Shown: positions 35,939 through 46,025, counted from the stretch's first letter. The stretch is DNA of 64,000 bases from Bacteroidota bacterium (GCA_018266835.1 JAFDZP010000005.1:310001-374000), one strand, 5' to 3'. Numbers and translations are program-made. The notes: generated from the letters alone by a model not told the origin.

Positions 35939-38647
35939 ATGAAAAAGTTATACCCCCTTTTTCTTCTGATGTTCTTTATAACAAGCAATTCTTATTCTCA
36001 GTGGAACTACGGTTCTCCGTTCTCCACCGCTGCTGAGCAGTCAACATGGCAGCATGTGGTAAATCCATTGCCTATAGCCGGAAATTTTGTTTTAGATAGT
36101 ATAACCGGCGCTTACCCGACAAATGCCTGGTTCAATCAGTTCTATCTTTATGGTAATGCCTGGCCTAATATTTCAGGACCTTTAGGACAAAACAGTATTT
36201 ACACATACCCCTACCAAATTCGTTTTGGTACACAGTTAGATAGCAATCGATATCCCAATAAATATGCGTATCTTGGTATTAACTACAGACCATTTGGTAC
36301 ACAACAACTTGGCACACCGCAATTTCCAAAATATGCTTATGATGACGGACTTTATTTCGCAATGGGTACATCTGTTAATCCGGCAAATTATAAGCCTGCC
36401 ATATTGAATAACTATACTGAAATTTCTGCAACGATAAAATTTACAAACACAACAAATACCAACCAGTATTATTACGCGCCTCTTGTGAGAGGTATGCCTT
36501 ACATGACAATGATTTATAACAATGTAACTCCGGCTATTTATTTCCCGTCTCCTATTGTTCACTGGGTAAACGATACAGAGTTATTAACACCGGGACAGCA
36601 GTTTACCGGTACTGTATTTAAAATAAAAACTCTTGAGGGTGATCCGAATCTTTTCAGATCGCAGACATGGATGATTTACAGCTCTACCCCTATTACGCTT
36701 ACTTATAATCAGCAGCCATATAACGGAGCAACTCAGGACGGACTTATTGCAACTGCGCCTATTACCGGCTGGATAAGAATGGCTCATGTTACTTACACAG
36801 GTGACCCTAAAGCATCAGACTCTACTGCCCGTATAAATCTCTTAAATGCTTATTCAAAGTTTATTCCTGTCAAGGGTGATGTGCAGGTAAATGTTGCAAA
36901 CAGCAGCAGCACAACTGCAACTATGAATTTTAATTTTACAAGATACAACGAAGCTTCATTCGGCTCTAATGATTCATTATTAATGATGGCTCTTCCGCAT
37001 CACGTTGATATGCTTCCTGCAGGTTCAACTACACAATTAATGAACTATCAGGTCATAAAAGGAATACTGAGCGAGGTAAAGAAAAAGACATGGGTTATGA
37101 CGGAAAATCTTCCGCAATACACCTGGAATCCTGACAGAGGAACTCTTACCAACGTTCCGCTTAACTGGTGCGATTCAATTCAAAGATATGCTATAGGCGA
37201 TTCAGTTTATTTTATGGCTCAATATCAATGGTCAGATGTTTACGCCGCAGGAAAAACTCTTGCAAAGCAGGGACGCGTAATAACAATCTGTGATGAATTG
37301 TATGACCGTGATAATACACGCTACGCTTCAATGCAGACACTTGCAGCAAATTACAGAACCAAGCTTGCATCAAATTTATCAAGATGGCTAAACGGAAACA
37401 GCTCTGCAAATAATCCCCCTGCAAATGTCCGCGACTCCATTATGTACGATACTAAATTTAAAGGTTTGATTTCCAGCCAGTCATATAATGTACCCGGCAA
37501 TGACTTCGGAAGCGCGTTGTACAACGACCACCATTTCCATTACGGATATTATTTATATGCTGCGGCAGTAATCGCCAGAAAAAATCCGGGCTTCCTTACT
37601 GCAAACGGAAATTATTATCTTAACAGAGTAACTGAGCTTGCAAGAGATATTGCAAACCCAAGTAAGACTGACCAGTATTTTGCTCTGCAAAGATATAAAG
37701 ACTGGTTCGACGGAAACTCATGGGCAAATGGTATGGTGCCATATGGCGGCGGAAAAAATCAGGAAAGCTCATCCGAAGCTGCTAATGCCTGGTACGGATT
37801 GTATTTATTGGGTGTTGCTTCAGGAAATGATAATATGAAATATCAGGGAGCAGTAATGCTTCAACAGGAAATAAGAGCAGCGCAAAAATATTATCATATA
37901 AAAAATACAAATCCCACTTTTCCGACTTTTTATACAAGTCAGTTTAAAACTGTAACGAATTTGTATCAGGGAATAATAGATGCCAGTACATTTTTTGGTG
38001 ATCCTGTTCAAAAAAATTACTACTCTGAGGGAATTCAGATAGTCCCTGTTACGCCAGTTACGGAAAAACTTTGGGGCGATATTGCATTTGACCAGACGAT
38101 GTATGATTTTTCGCCCAACGGATGGAAATTTACGCAGTGCTTTACTCCGGGCAATACAGACCCCGATGCAACCAAATGGGGAACAATAGGAGTAGGTGTA
38201 CAGGCAATGGCATATCCCGATGTTGCTCTTTCTTTCTGGAATAACTATGGATTCACAAACAGCAATTTCGATAACGGTCAAAGCCAGACAAATACTCTTC
38301 ACTGGATTGTAACAAGAAAGTATAATACGCTTGGTATAAACGTGCATAATATTTCTGCTGATATTCCTAAATCATTTAATTTAAAACAGAACTATCCTAA
38401 TCCGTTTAATCCTGCTACAAAAATTGTTTATGACCTTCCATTCAACAGTAAGGTTACACTCAAAATTTTTGATGCATTAGGCAGAGAGGTTTCTGTTTTA
38501 GCAAGTAATGAAGTACAAAATGCAGGAAGCTACGCAGCTGACTTCAATGCAGCAAATCTTCCTAGCGGGATTTACTTCTATACTCTTAATGCCGAAAGCG
38601 GAAAACAAAATTATTTTAAAACGATGAAGATGGTACTTGTAAAGTAG
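35939..38647 (+). CDS. GH81 endo-beta-1,3-glucanase with T9SS sorting domain
   Basis: 902 residues from the ATG at 35939, which starts a signal peptide (KKLYPLFLLMFFITSNSYSQ); a longer frame from TTG at 35888 would hide it. The body matches glycoside hydrolase family 81: an N-terminal PLPIAGNF...AYPTNAWFNQF block and the catalytic region with YNDHHFHYGYYLYAAAVIA (D530) and GGKNQESSSEAANAWYGLYL (E609, E613). In this family an Asp and a Glu in these two motifs carry out inverting hydrolysis of beta-1,3-glucan (laminarin, callose, fungal wall glucan). The last about 85 residues are a type A sorting domain with MKMVLVK end, so the enzyme should be secreted or bound at the cell surface. It lies between two large cargo genes and has its own terminator. 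Confidence 0.92.
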   Translation: MKKLYPLFLLMFFITSNSYSQWNYGSPFSTAAEQSTWQHVVNPLPIAGNFVLDSITGAYPTNAWFNQFYLYGNAWPNISGPLGQNSIYTYPYQIRFGTQLDSNRYPNKYAYLGINYRPFGTQQLGTPQFPKYAYDDGLYFAMGTSVNPANYKPAILNNYTEISATIKFTNTTNTNQYYYAPLVRGMPYMTMIYNNVTPAIYFPSPIVHWVNDTELLTPGQQFTGTVFKIKTLEGDPNLFRSQTWMIYSSTPITLTYNQQPYNGATQDGLIATAPITGWIRMAHVTYTGDPKASDSTARINLLNAYSKFIPVKGDVQVNVANSSSTTATMNFNFTRYNEASFGSNDSLLMMALPHHVDMLPAGSTTQLMNYQVIKGILSEVKKKTWVMTENLPQYTWNPDRGTLTNVPLNWCDSIQRYAIGDSVYFMAQYQWSDVYAAGKTLAKQGRVITICDELYDRDNTRYASMQTLAANYRTKLASNLSRWLNGNSSANNPPANVRDSIMYDTKFKGLISSQSYNVPGNDFGSALYNDHHFHYGYYLYAAAVIARKNPGFLTANGNYYLNRVTELARDIANPSKTDQYFALQRYKDWFDGNSWANGMVPYGGGKNQESSSEAANAWYGLYLLGVASGNDNMKYQGAVMLQQEIRAAQKYYHIKNTNPTFPTFYTSQFKTVTNLYQGIIDASTFFGDPVQKNYYSEGIQIVPVTPVTEKLWGDIAFDQTMYDFSPNGWKFTQCFTPGNTDPDATKWGTIGVGVQAMAYPDVALSFWNNYGFTNSNFDNGQSQTNTLHWIVTRKYNTLGINVHNISADIPKSFNLKQNYPNPFNPATKIVYDLPFNSKVTLKIFDALGREVSVLASNEVQNAGSYAADFNAANLPSGIYFYTLNAESGKQNYFKTMKMVLVK

Positions 38648-38676
38648 TTTCAAGATACGAGTTTCAAGTTATTCAG

Positions 38677-38713
38677 ACTCCTGTTGGTGAAAAACCGGCA
38701 GGAGTTTTTTTTG
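38677..38713 (+). terminator. Intrinsic terminator, CTCCTG family
   Basis: Stem ACTCCTGTTGGT/ACCGGCAGGAGT (two G-T pairs) with GAAAA loop and T-run, 30 bp after the GH81 stop. Confidence 0.9.
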
Positions 38714-38924
38714 TCTTAAATGAAGGAAATTGACTTTGGAAATTGGGTACGTTCTATCTTATAAGCAAGTGTTTAATACAATTTTTGCCGATTATCACTT
38801 AAGAATAATAGCCAATTTATAAATATTTTGCACCTTTTAACTAAATAATTCAATTTTTCCATCCGATTTTAGCCAATAAATTTCTTTGCCAATGCTCATT
38901 TTAGTTATTAATTTAGTCTAAGAA

Positions 38925-39003
38925 AAAGGAAATACCGCTGTTTATGGTTCGCTTAGGGGGAGCGAGTTTTTTAGTTGCACCGGCGGTATTAAATTTTCCA
39001 CAT
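38925..39003 (+). promoter_or_regulatory. Candidate structured RNA before two miniprotein genes
   Basis: An outer stem AATACCGC/GCGGTATT (38931-38938 with 38983-38990) encloses an inner hairpin TCGCT/AGCGA (38949-38965, loop TAGGGGG), with GGAAA and TTTCC further out. It is preceded by TCTAAGAAAAA, like the leader repeats at 29.7-30.1 kb. It lies 55 bp before a miniprotein start codon. I do not recognise it as a known riboswitch class. Confidence 0.45.
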
Positions 39004-39057
39004 AACAGAATCTCACCATTTTCTTTGTGGAAAGATTAAAAAACTAAAATAAATAAG

Positions 39058-39219
39058 ATGCGAAAGTTAATTGTCTGGATTTTAATGTCCTTCATCTCCT
39101 TGATTTATTTTGCATTCAATGTTGTACTTTGGATTAAAGAGTTTAGTTTTAAGTCCCGTTTTAAAAAAATTGGTAATTCAATTAAGAATTTTTTTGAAAC
39201 ACTCACTCCCTACTTTTAA
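39058..39219 (+). CDS. 53-residue membrane miniprotein
   Basis: A short open frame (MRKLIVWILMSFISLIYFAF...) with one membrane span at about 4-27 and a basic cytoplasmic tail (FKSRFKKIGNSIKNFF). It follows the candidate RNA structure and precedes a second miniprotein by 33 bp, in a stretch of about 900 bp otherwise without genes. I do not know its family. Support is the start-to-stop fit, membrane topology and the paired neighbour; codon use looks similar to nearby genes. Confidence 0.5.
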   Translation: MRKLIVWILMSFISLIYFAFNVVLWIKEFSFKSRFKKIGNSIKNFFETLTPYF

Positions 39220-39252
39220 AGTAATATTTAAAAACTTTTAAAATTTTCAGCC

Positions 39253-39360
39253 ATGAAAACACTTTTAAAAGAATTCATTCAGATGCTCTTCCCTATTACT
39301 ACTTTGTTCCTTCTCTATGTTGTATTTTATTTAGTTATCAACAGCATTGCAAAACACTAA
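39253..39360 (+). CDS. 35-residue membrane miniprotein
   Basis: Frame MKTLLKEFIQMLFPITTLFL... has a short amphipathic N-terminus and one membrane span at about 12-31, ending NSIAKH. Size and form resemble small accessory subunits of membrane complexes, but no partner complex is encoded nearby. It could be the second gene of a two-miniprotein operon. It ends 30 bp before the tandem-repeat operator of the protease gene. Confidence 0.45.
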   Translation: MKTLLKEFIQMLFPITTLFLLYVVFYLVINSIAKH

Positions 39361-39389
39361 GAAAAATTCCGGCTCCCTTTTTCTTTAAA

Positions 39390-39411
39390 TTGTTAGGATT
39401 TTGTTAGGATT
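39390..39411 (+). promoter_or_regulatory. Tandem 11-bp direct repeat, copy 3
   Basis: Two exact TTGTTAGGATT units, then CTATTAGATTTATTACAG as a weak -10 region. It is 144 bp before the subtilisin-like protease start. Confidence 0.78.
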
Positions 39412-39554
39412 TCTATTAGATTTATTACAGAAATAGTTTTTTGAAGGAATTTCCCGGCACTCAGCCCCCATTGTCCGTTCAGGATGTATTAAACTACTCT
39501 ACAATTTTCCGGATTAAATATTTTTTTAATTTATTATAAACTATTATTCAAAAC

Positions 39555-42500
39555 ATGAAAAGTATTTTTATTGCTTTATTTTCTCTTATGTTCATCAGCG
39601 CAGCTTTGCCGCAGGATTATTATTATTACTTTGGAAAAAAGATTGAACTCAACAGACGTGAAGATAAAGCCGTCATTGTTACAAATGAGCTTGGACAGAA
39701 TAAAGCCTCAATGGAAAACGAAATTAAATCGGTTCTTGATGCAGGCGACGAATTAAAAAATTCTTACAACAACACATATGAAGTAATTTTCAAAAATAAT
39801 TTCGGAGCCCAAAAAGTTCAGAACTTTGTAAACAGATTTGCGGGAAGAGAAAACTTAATAAAATTTATTGCTCCTGCTTACTACACTGATAATCTGAAAA
39901 TAACAATTATCTGCGCAGATGAATTTATGGTAAAGCTTAAAAGTGAAAATGACAGAAACAAACTTGATCTGCTGAACATTCAAAACGGAGTTCAGATAGT
40001 TGAAAGCTTCCCCGGAAGCAGAATGTTCAATATGAAAACATTCAACGGTAACTCTAAAACTTCACTGGAGCTTTCCGATATTTACTTAGCAACCGGACTA
40101 TTTGAATACGCAGAGCCGAATTTTATTTATCCTGATTACTGCTTACTTAATTTTACACCCAACGACCCGTTATATACTTCACAATGGCATTTGAATAATA
40201 CATCACAAACAGTTACTCCAAACCCCGGCGGATATAACGGAGTTGACTCAGCCACTTACAAAGGAATTACCGGCTCTGATATGAAAGTTAATCTTGCATG
40301 GAATTTTACTACAGGAGATGCAAGCCTTGAGCTTGGAGTTGTAGATACAGGAATCGATTCGACACACCCTGACCTGCGCTTGAACTTACTTGCAGGATAC
40401 GACGGAGCATATAATGTAAACACCGTGCCAAGAGATTCCAACGGACATGGAACATGTACAGGCGGACTGGTAGCAGCAAGCGGTAACAACGCATTGGGTG
40501 TAACAGGAATTGCATACGGATGTAAGCTGCGTTCATACAGAATTTTTAACGGCGCAGGCTCTGCTGCAAACTCTTACATAACAAGAGTATTCCAGAGAGC
40601 AAAAACAAACGGTGCAGCAGTATTAAGCAATAGCTGGGGAGGCGGTTCACCTGCATCATCAGTTTCAAATGCAATTGATAGCTGCGCACTTTACGGCAAC
40701 AGCGGTAAGGGCTGCGTAATATTATTTTCATCAGGGAATGAAGGAAGAAATCCCCCGTCATATCCATCTTATTTAAGGAACGTTGTCTGTGTCGGCGCTT
40801 CAACAGCATCTGACCAGAAAAAAGCTCCCGGAAATGCGCAGCAATTCTGGTGGGGCGGCAACTACGGAAGCGCGATTCAGTCAGACGGCTCATCATCTTA
40901 CTTCGGAGATATTGACTGCGTGGCACCGACAATTACAGTTACAACTGATATTCAGGGAACAGGTGGTGATAATACTGCTGCAGGAACAGCCGGAGATTAT
41001 TATTATGCATTTAACGGAACGTCATGCTCATGTCCTAATGCAGCCGGTGTTGCAGGGCTTATATATTCAGTAAATACTTCGCAGACTGCTGCACAGGTAA
41101 AAGATGCGTTATTAAGAGGCTGCGATAAAATTGATAACATCAGTTACGATTCTGCTAAAGCATACGGTCAATGGAATGAATATTTCGGCTACGGCAGAGT
41201 AAATGCTTACAACTCGGTAAGACTTGCAGCAGGCGTGGATGTAATTCCTCCGACAATAAAACATGCCAATATAGAGTCAAGCAATTCAACTTATCCTTCT
41301 GCAGTTACAGCTGCAATTACAGATTTAGGCGGCGGAAGTGTTGATAACACTTCACCAAAAGTTATTTACAGAACAAATAAAAATAATGCAGGCTGGTCTG
41401 CATTCGATACTGTTTCGTATAGTTCACTGGCAGGAAGCGTATTCGCATTTAAAATTCCGGGCTACGGATGGGAAACACAAGTGCAATATTATTTAACAGC
41501 AAAAGATAACAGCGGAAATACAGCATACTTCCCTATTCACGCGCCGGATACAACAAATTTATGTTACTATGCAATTGGAAATATTCAGAGTGTTACACAG
41601 AAAATAACGGGACCGACTTCAATTCCGACATCATCGTATGTTTACACCGGAACAACAACATTTGCATCATTTAAAATCTTAAAAACAAAAGTTAGATTAT
41701 CATTAAGACACACAAGAGTCTCAGATATAAACGTTGCTCTTGTAAGTCCGTTGACAAGCATGAACGCAACCTTTGGTATGAAGTGTCTTTTCAGTGAAAA
41801 CAGTTCCGGCACAACTACAGGAATTTCAAATCCAACAATAACTGATTCCGCTTCATCATTCTGGAACGGGTTAACTCAACCATATACAAGCGGACTTGTA
41901 AAGCCGGATTATTCTTTTGCGGGATTTAACGGAACAAGTTCGGCAGGAGCATGGAAGCTATTAATTTATGATGGCGTTACAGGTACAGGCGGAACTTTTG
42001 ATAGCTGTTCAATAACTTTATATAAAACTTCAGGAACTACAAGCCCTTCAGCAGGATTTAATACTGCTTCAGATTCCATCTGTACATTTAACGGAACACA
42101 AACAGATACGATTAATTATTATTTAAAAAACAGAGGCACTGCATCACTTACAATTTCAGGCACAACTTTCAGCGGGACATATGCATCCAAGTTCTCATTG
42201 ATTTCATCTCCTGCTTCAATTGCTGCGGGAGACAGCGGGCTCTTTAAGATAAGATGTAATCCGCTTGCACCAAAACCTGTTAAAGGAAATGAACAGCAAT
42301 TTGATAACTCAGAAAACGCAACACTTGATATAACCACAAATGATCCAAGCAAACCAACATTAAAAGTATCGCTGCAGACACCTGACCCGCTGCCTGTAGA
42401 GCTTGCTAACTTTACATCATCTGTAGATAGAAATAACGTAAAGCTAAACTGGACAACTACGTTTGAGCAAAACAATTCAGGATTTGATATTGAAAGAAAA

Positions 42501-42968
42501 TTAGTATCAACTAATGAATGGGTTAAAGTAACGAACATTTCAGGAGCAGGAAATTCAAACACACAGATAAATTACTCATACAGCGATAACTTTATTTCAA
42601 CAGGAAAATATAATTACAGGTTGAAGCAGATTGATTTCAACGGCAACTATAAATATTATGAGCTTGCAAATGAAGTGAATGTAGGAATACCAACACAGTT
42701 CAGTTTATCACAGAACTATCCGAATCCTTTTAATCCTTCTACGAAGATCAATTATGATTTGCCGTTCGATAGCAAGGTAAGCATTAAGATATTTGATTTA
42801 ACCGGAAGAGAAATATCTTCAGTTGTAAATCAGGTGCAGCCGGCAGGTTATTACTCCTTAAATTTCAATGCATCAAATTTAGCAAGCGGGATTTATTTTT
42901 ATTCAATAATAGCTGAAGGCGGGAATAAATCTTTTGTGAAGAGTATGAAAATGGTTTTAGTCAAATAA
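39555..42968 (+). CDS. Secreted subtilisin-like (S8) serine protease with P-domain and T9SS sorting domain
   Basis: A 1137-residue protein. Signal peptide about 1-19; N-terminal pro-region to about 200 (DEFMVKLKSENDRNK...YAEPNFIYPDY is typical of subtilase propeptides). The catalytic domain is about 230-545 with D264 (VVDTGID), H298 (NGHGTCTGG) and S490 (NGTSCSCPNAAGVAG). The Ser motif has SCSCPN where most subtilases have SMATPH. A P-domain (proprotein convertase type) lies at about 680-825 (VRLSLRHTRVSDINVALVSP...GAWKLLIYD), then an ASPM/SPD-2-like beta domain (about 835-945), the Fn3-like module and a type A sorting domain (MKMVLVK end). It probably degrades or processes extracellular protein. 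It is preceded by the tandem-repeat operator and followed by a terminator. Confidence 0.93.
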   Translation: MKSIFIALFSLMFISAALPQDYYYYFGKKIELNRREDKAVIVTNELGQNKASMENEIKSVLDAGDELKNSYNNTYEVIFKNNFGAQKVQNFVNRFAGRENLIKFIAPAYYTDNLKITIICADEFMVKLKSENDRNKLDLLNIQNGVQIVESFPGSRMFNMKTFNGNSKTSLELSDIYLATGLFEYAEPNFIYPDYCLLNFTPNDPLYTSQWHLNNTSQTVTPNPGGYNGVDSATYKGITGSDMKVNLAWNFTTGDASLELGVVDTGIDSTHPDLRLNLLAGYDGAYNVNTVPRDSNGHGTCTGGLVAASGNNALGVTGIAYGCKLRSYRIFNGAGSAANSYITRVFQRAKTNGAAVLSNSWGGGSPASSVSNAIDSCALYGNSGKGCVILFSSGNEGRNPPSYPSYLRNVVCVGASTASDQKKAPGNAQQFWWGGNYGSAIQSDGSSSYFGDIDCVAPTITVTTDIQGTGGDNTAAGTAGDYYYAFNGTSCSCPNAAGVAGLIYSVNTSQTAAQVKDALLRGCDKIDNISYDSAKAYGQWNEYFGYGRVNAYNSVRLAAGVDVIPPTIKHANIESSNSTYPSAVTAAITDLGGGSVDNTSPKVIYRTNKNNAGWSAFDTVSYSSLAGSVFAFKIPGYGWETQVQYYLTAKDNSGNTAYFPIHAPDTTNLCYYAIGNIQSVTQKITGPTSIPTSSYVYTGTTTFASFKILKTKVRLSLRHTRVSDINVALVSPLTSMNATFGMKCLFSENSSGTTTGISNPTITDSASSFWNGLTQPYTSGLVKPDYSFAGFNGTSSAGAWKLLIYDGVTGTGGTFDSCSITLYKTSGTTSPSAGFNTASDSICTFNGTQTDTINYYLKNRGTASLTISGTTFSGTYASKFSLISSPASIAAGDSGLFKIRCNPLAPKPVKGNEQQFDNSENATLDITTNDPSKPTLKVSLQTPDPLPVELANFTSSVDRNNVKLNWTTTFEQNNSGFDIERKLVSTNEWVKVTNISGAGNSNTQINYSYSDNFISTGKYNYRLKQIDFNGNYKYYELANEVNVGIPTQFSLSQNYPNPFNPSTKINYDLPFDSKVSIKIFDLTGREISSVVNQVQPAGYYSLNFNASNLASGIYFYSIIAEGGNKSFVKSMKMVLVK

Positions 42969-42995
42969 TAATTGATAAAAAGTAATTTGTAAAAA

Positions 42996-43029
42996 AAACT
43001 CCTGTCGGGAAATCGGCAGGAGTTTTTTC
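42996..43029 (+). terminator. Intrinsic terminator, CTCCTG family
   Basis: Stem AACTCCTGTCG/CGGCAGGAGTT (one G-T pair), loop GGAAAT, then T-run. Confidence 0.9.
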
Positions 43030-43115
43030 TAACAACAGTTCGATAAATGATATAAAACTGTATTATAAGTGAACATTATCTGCGGAATAAATGGACAAAA
43101 TATTATTCCTTATTT

Positions 43116-43137
43116 TTGTTAGGATTTTGTTAGGATT
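43116..43137 (+). promoter_or_regulatory. Tandem 11-bp direct repeat, copy 4
   Basis: Two exact TTGTTAGGATT units with a TATATAG box 14 bases downstream. The distance to the start codon at 43564 is 427 bp; the stretch between holds no gene I can support. Confidence 0.8.
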
Positions 43138-43501
43138 TTTTTTACTTTTATTATATAGATTTTTTTAACAAAACCTTGAAAAGTTATGTACAAATATTTC
43201 AATTTTAGAATTAAAAAAAACTATCCAAAATCTAACGGAATTCAAAATACTAAAGGACATTTTGTTTTCTTCAAATTCCCCCTCTCGAAATATCTCGCAA
43301 GCTTAGTCTGATTACCAAATACTTTCATTTCTTTTTTACCTGATTCATTTTGATAATGAGATAATTCATTATTGTATCTGCCGATATTATATTTCAATTC
43401 GTTGATACCATTCTGTTAACTGAAGCTCATTTTCATTTCAGGTCAAAAGAACATTTTAATTTCAGCTTTCCAAAATTTTTTATTTACCATACACCATTTA
43501 A

Positions 43502-43520
43502 TTAACGGATATTCCGTTAA
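43502..43520 (+). other. Perfect hairpin just before a start codon
   Basis: TTAACGGA/TCCGTTAA with a 3-base loop, 43 bp before the start of the next gene and about 30 bp before its AAAAAGGAAAC ribosome binding site. It could influence mRNA stability or translation. Confidence 0.4.
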
Positions 43521-43563
43521 AATTTTAAATTTATTATTTAAACTATAAAAAAGGAAACAACAA

Positions 43564-45999
43564 ATGAAAAAGTTACTATTTTTTCTACTATCTATTGTTT
43601 TACTTGGAGCACTAGATTTGAATGCCCAAATTAAACTTCAGGAAGGATTTGAAAACATTACATTTCCTCCAACAGGATGGTCAACAAAAACTATTAGCGG
43701 AACTGTTAACTGGACTAGAAGTACAGGTCAGTTTCATAGCGGTACAGCAAGTGCTTTTATCAACTATGAAACTCCCGGGCACGAAAACTGGCTGGTTACA
43801 AAACAATTCAGCGTAGGTTCAAACGATACATTATCATTCTGGGTACGTAAGCAATATACTACTGATTACGGTGATCATATGGATATTTTGCTTTCAACAA
43901 CGGATACAGCAGTAGCAAGTTTTACAAATAATCTTGCAACAATTGATGTCGGCGCGCTGGCAAACTCAACATGGGTAAATTTTAAATATTACCTTGGAGG
44001 CACATTCAGTGGAAACGTATATGTTGCTTTCAACCACTATGATGTTGACGGTAACGGCTGCTGGTTGGATGATGTACAGGTTGGAAATGCAGTATTGAAT
44101 GACGCAGGAGTATCTGCCTATTCATCACCGCTTCCTCCATTCTGCCCGGGCTCAACAATCAGTCCGACTGTAACGGTTAAGAACTATGGCGAAGCTCCGC
44201 AGACAGTTATTCCTGTTTATTACACTTTAAACGGCGGTGCCCCTGTAGGACCTGTATCAACCGTAGGTCCAATTGCGCAAAACGGTACTGAGAACGTAAC
44301 ATTCACAGGACCTATGGCAGCAGTTGTGAATGCCGGAACAAACACTTTCAGATTTTATACAGTTTTACCCGGTGACCAGGATAATTCAAATGATACAGCA
44401 GTTACAATTGTAAATGTTACTTCAATTTCATCTTTCCCATATTTTGAATCCTTTACAAATCCTGCCAGCTGGACAACAACAGGAACGGCAATGTGGGGTT
44501 CATACGGCGGAGCCGGATTAATCAATCCGAGCGGTGCAACCGGCGATACAGCTGTATATGCAAATTTTTATAACGTATCATCAGGAACAGGAAATCTTGT
44601 TTCACCAATTTTTAATTTTTCCGGTTTAACAAAACCTGTTGTCAGCTTTTATGTTGCCTATCGTTCATATTCAGGAGATGATGATGCGCTGCAGGTACTT
44701 GTTTCTACAGATGCAGGAAATACATGGTCTGCACCTGTATATAGTAAATCAAGATTAAGTACTCCATCACTTTCTACAGTAGCTGATTCTACAGGAGCAT
44801 ATCTTCCAACGGTAAGCTCTCAATGGAGACATGAGACCATTGACCTTACTGCTTACGCCGGACAAAGTTGCGTGTTAATTGCTTTCTCTGCAATTACTGC
44901 TTACGGAAACAACTGCTGGGTTGATGACTTCAGCATTACAAACGCAACTGACTTCCAGACACAAACCATAAATGCTACGGGACCGGTTATATTTACAGGT
45001 TCATTTGATTTAGGAACAAATTATAATCTTACTGCAAATATGACTTCCATAGGACCGGCAGGTGGAAACATAAACTTTGAAAGAAGCAAAACTGCTCCAA
45101 CAACTCTTGTTTCCCCGGAAATTGCAGTGAATGCAGCAGCTACATCTCCAAGCGGCGCAGTATTACAGCCGACTCATGTTTCACCGGACGGATATTACAC
45201 TCTTTCCTATGACTACAGCAATCAGGCAACTTATGATTTGAGCATCGATATTACCGGTTATACAGGAGTAGCAGATGCAGATAAGTTATACATTGTAAAA
45301 AGAGCAGATGCAAATGCTTCCTGGGTTTGCTTAAATACAACAAGAGTAGGAAACGTTCTTACCGCATCAGGAATTACAGGATTTTCACAATTTGCAATTG
45401 CAGGAGATGTAGATAATCCTCTTCCTGTTGAACTTTCATCTTTTACATCTATCGTAAATGTAAGAAATGTAAACTTGAAATGGTCAACTGTTTTTGAACA
45501 AAACAATGCAGGGTTTGACATTGAAAGAAAAGCTGTAACATCTGAAGTATGGACAAAAATCGGAAATGTTTCAGGAAACGGAAACTCTACAATTGCAAGA
45601 AATTATTCTTACTCAGATAATAATCTTCAGACAGGAAAATATAATTACAGATTAAAACAAATTGACCATAATGGAAACTTCCAATATTACGGGCTTGCCG
45701 GTGAAGTTGTTGTTGGTGTTCCAAGCAACTTTGCTTTGAGCCAGAACTATCCAAATCCTTTCAATCCATCAACAAAAATTAATTACGACTTACCGTTCGA
45801 CAGCAAAGTTTCAATTAGAATCTTTGATATGACAGGAAGGGAAATGAGTCAGATAGTAAACCAGACTCAGCCTGCCGGATATTATACGGTGCAATTCAAT
45901 GCTTCATCACTTTCAAGCGGAATTTATTTTTATTCTATAAACGCTGAGGGCGGAAATAAATCTTTTGTGAAGAGTATGAAGATGGTTTTAGTCAAATAA
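43564..45999 (+). CDS. Secreted adhesin-type T9SS protein with two cleaved-adhesin domains
   Basis: An 811-residue protein with a signal peptide at about 1-22. A first cleaved-adhesin/choice-of-anchor J domain at about 24-175 (QEGFENITFPPTGW, HENWLVTKQF, DGNGCWLDDVQVG), a CARDB-like segment at about 178-285, and a second jelly-roll at about 290-465 (PYFESFTNPASWT, NNCWVDDFSIT) follow. A beta segment, the Fn3-like module (PVELSSFTS...YRLKQ) and a type A sorting domain (MKMVLVK end) complete it. The domain type is known from gingipain-haemagglutinin regions and related surface proteins, so binding to polymers or cells is plausible. AAAAAGGAAAC is a ribosome binding site. It belongs to the group with the tandem-repeat operator. 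Confidence 0.87.
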   Translation: MKKLLFFLLSIVLLGALDLNAQIKLQEGFENITFPPTGWSTKTISGTVNWTRSTGQFHSGTASAFINYETPGHENWLVTKQFSVGSNDTLSFWVRKQYTTDYGDHMDILLSTTDTAVASFTNNLATIDVGALANSTWVNFKYYLGGTFSGNVYVAFNHYDVDGNGCWLDDVQVGNAVLNDAGVSAYSSPLPPFCPGSTISPTVTVKNYGEAPQTVIPVYYTLNGGAPVGPVSTVGPIAQNGTENVTFTGPMAAVVNAGTNTFRFYTVLPGDQDNSNDTAVTIVNVTSISSFPYFESFTNPASWTTTGTAMWGSYGGAGLINPSGATGDTAVYANFYNVSSGTGNLVSPIFNFSGLTKPVVSFYVAYRSYSGDDDALQVLVSTDAGNTWSAPVYSKSRLSTPSLSTVADSTGAYLPTVSSQWRHETIDLTAYAGQSCVLIAFSAITAYGNNCWVDDFSITNATDFQTQTINATGPVIFTGSFDLGTNYNLTANMTSIGPAGGNINFERSKTAPTTLVSPEIAVNAAATSPSGAVLQPTHVSPDGYYTLSYDYSNQATYDLSIDITGYTGVADADKLYIVKRADANASWVCLNTTRVGNVLTASGITGFSQFAIAGDVDNPLPVELSSFTSIVNVRNVNLKWSTVFEQNNAGFDIERKAVTSEVWTKIGNVSGNGNSTIARNYSYSDNNLQTGKYNYRLKQIDHNGNFQYYGLAGEVVVGVPSNFALSQNYPNPFNPSTKINYDLPFDSKVSIRIFDMTGREMSQIVNQTQPAGYYTVQFNASSLSSGIYFYSINAEGGNKSFVKSMKMVLVK

Positions 46000-46025
46000 T
46001 ATTTTATTAAAAATAATTTGTTATA

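Noticed and set aside
38925-39003. A known riboswitch class (fluoride, c-di-AMP or cobalamin type)
   Set aside because: The stem-loop order and conserved bases of those classes are absent; I kept it only as an unclassified structure.
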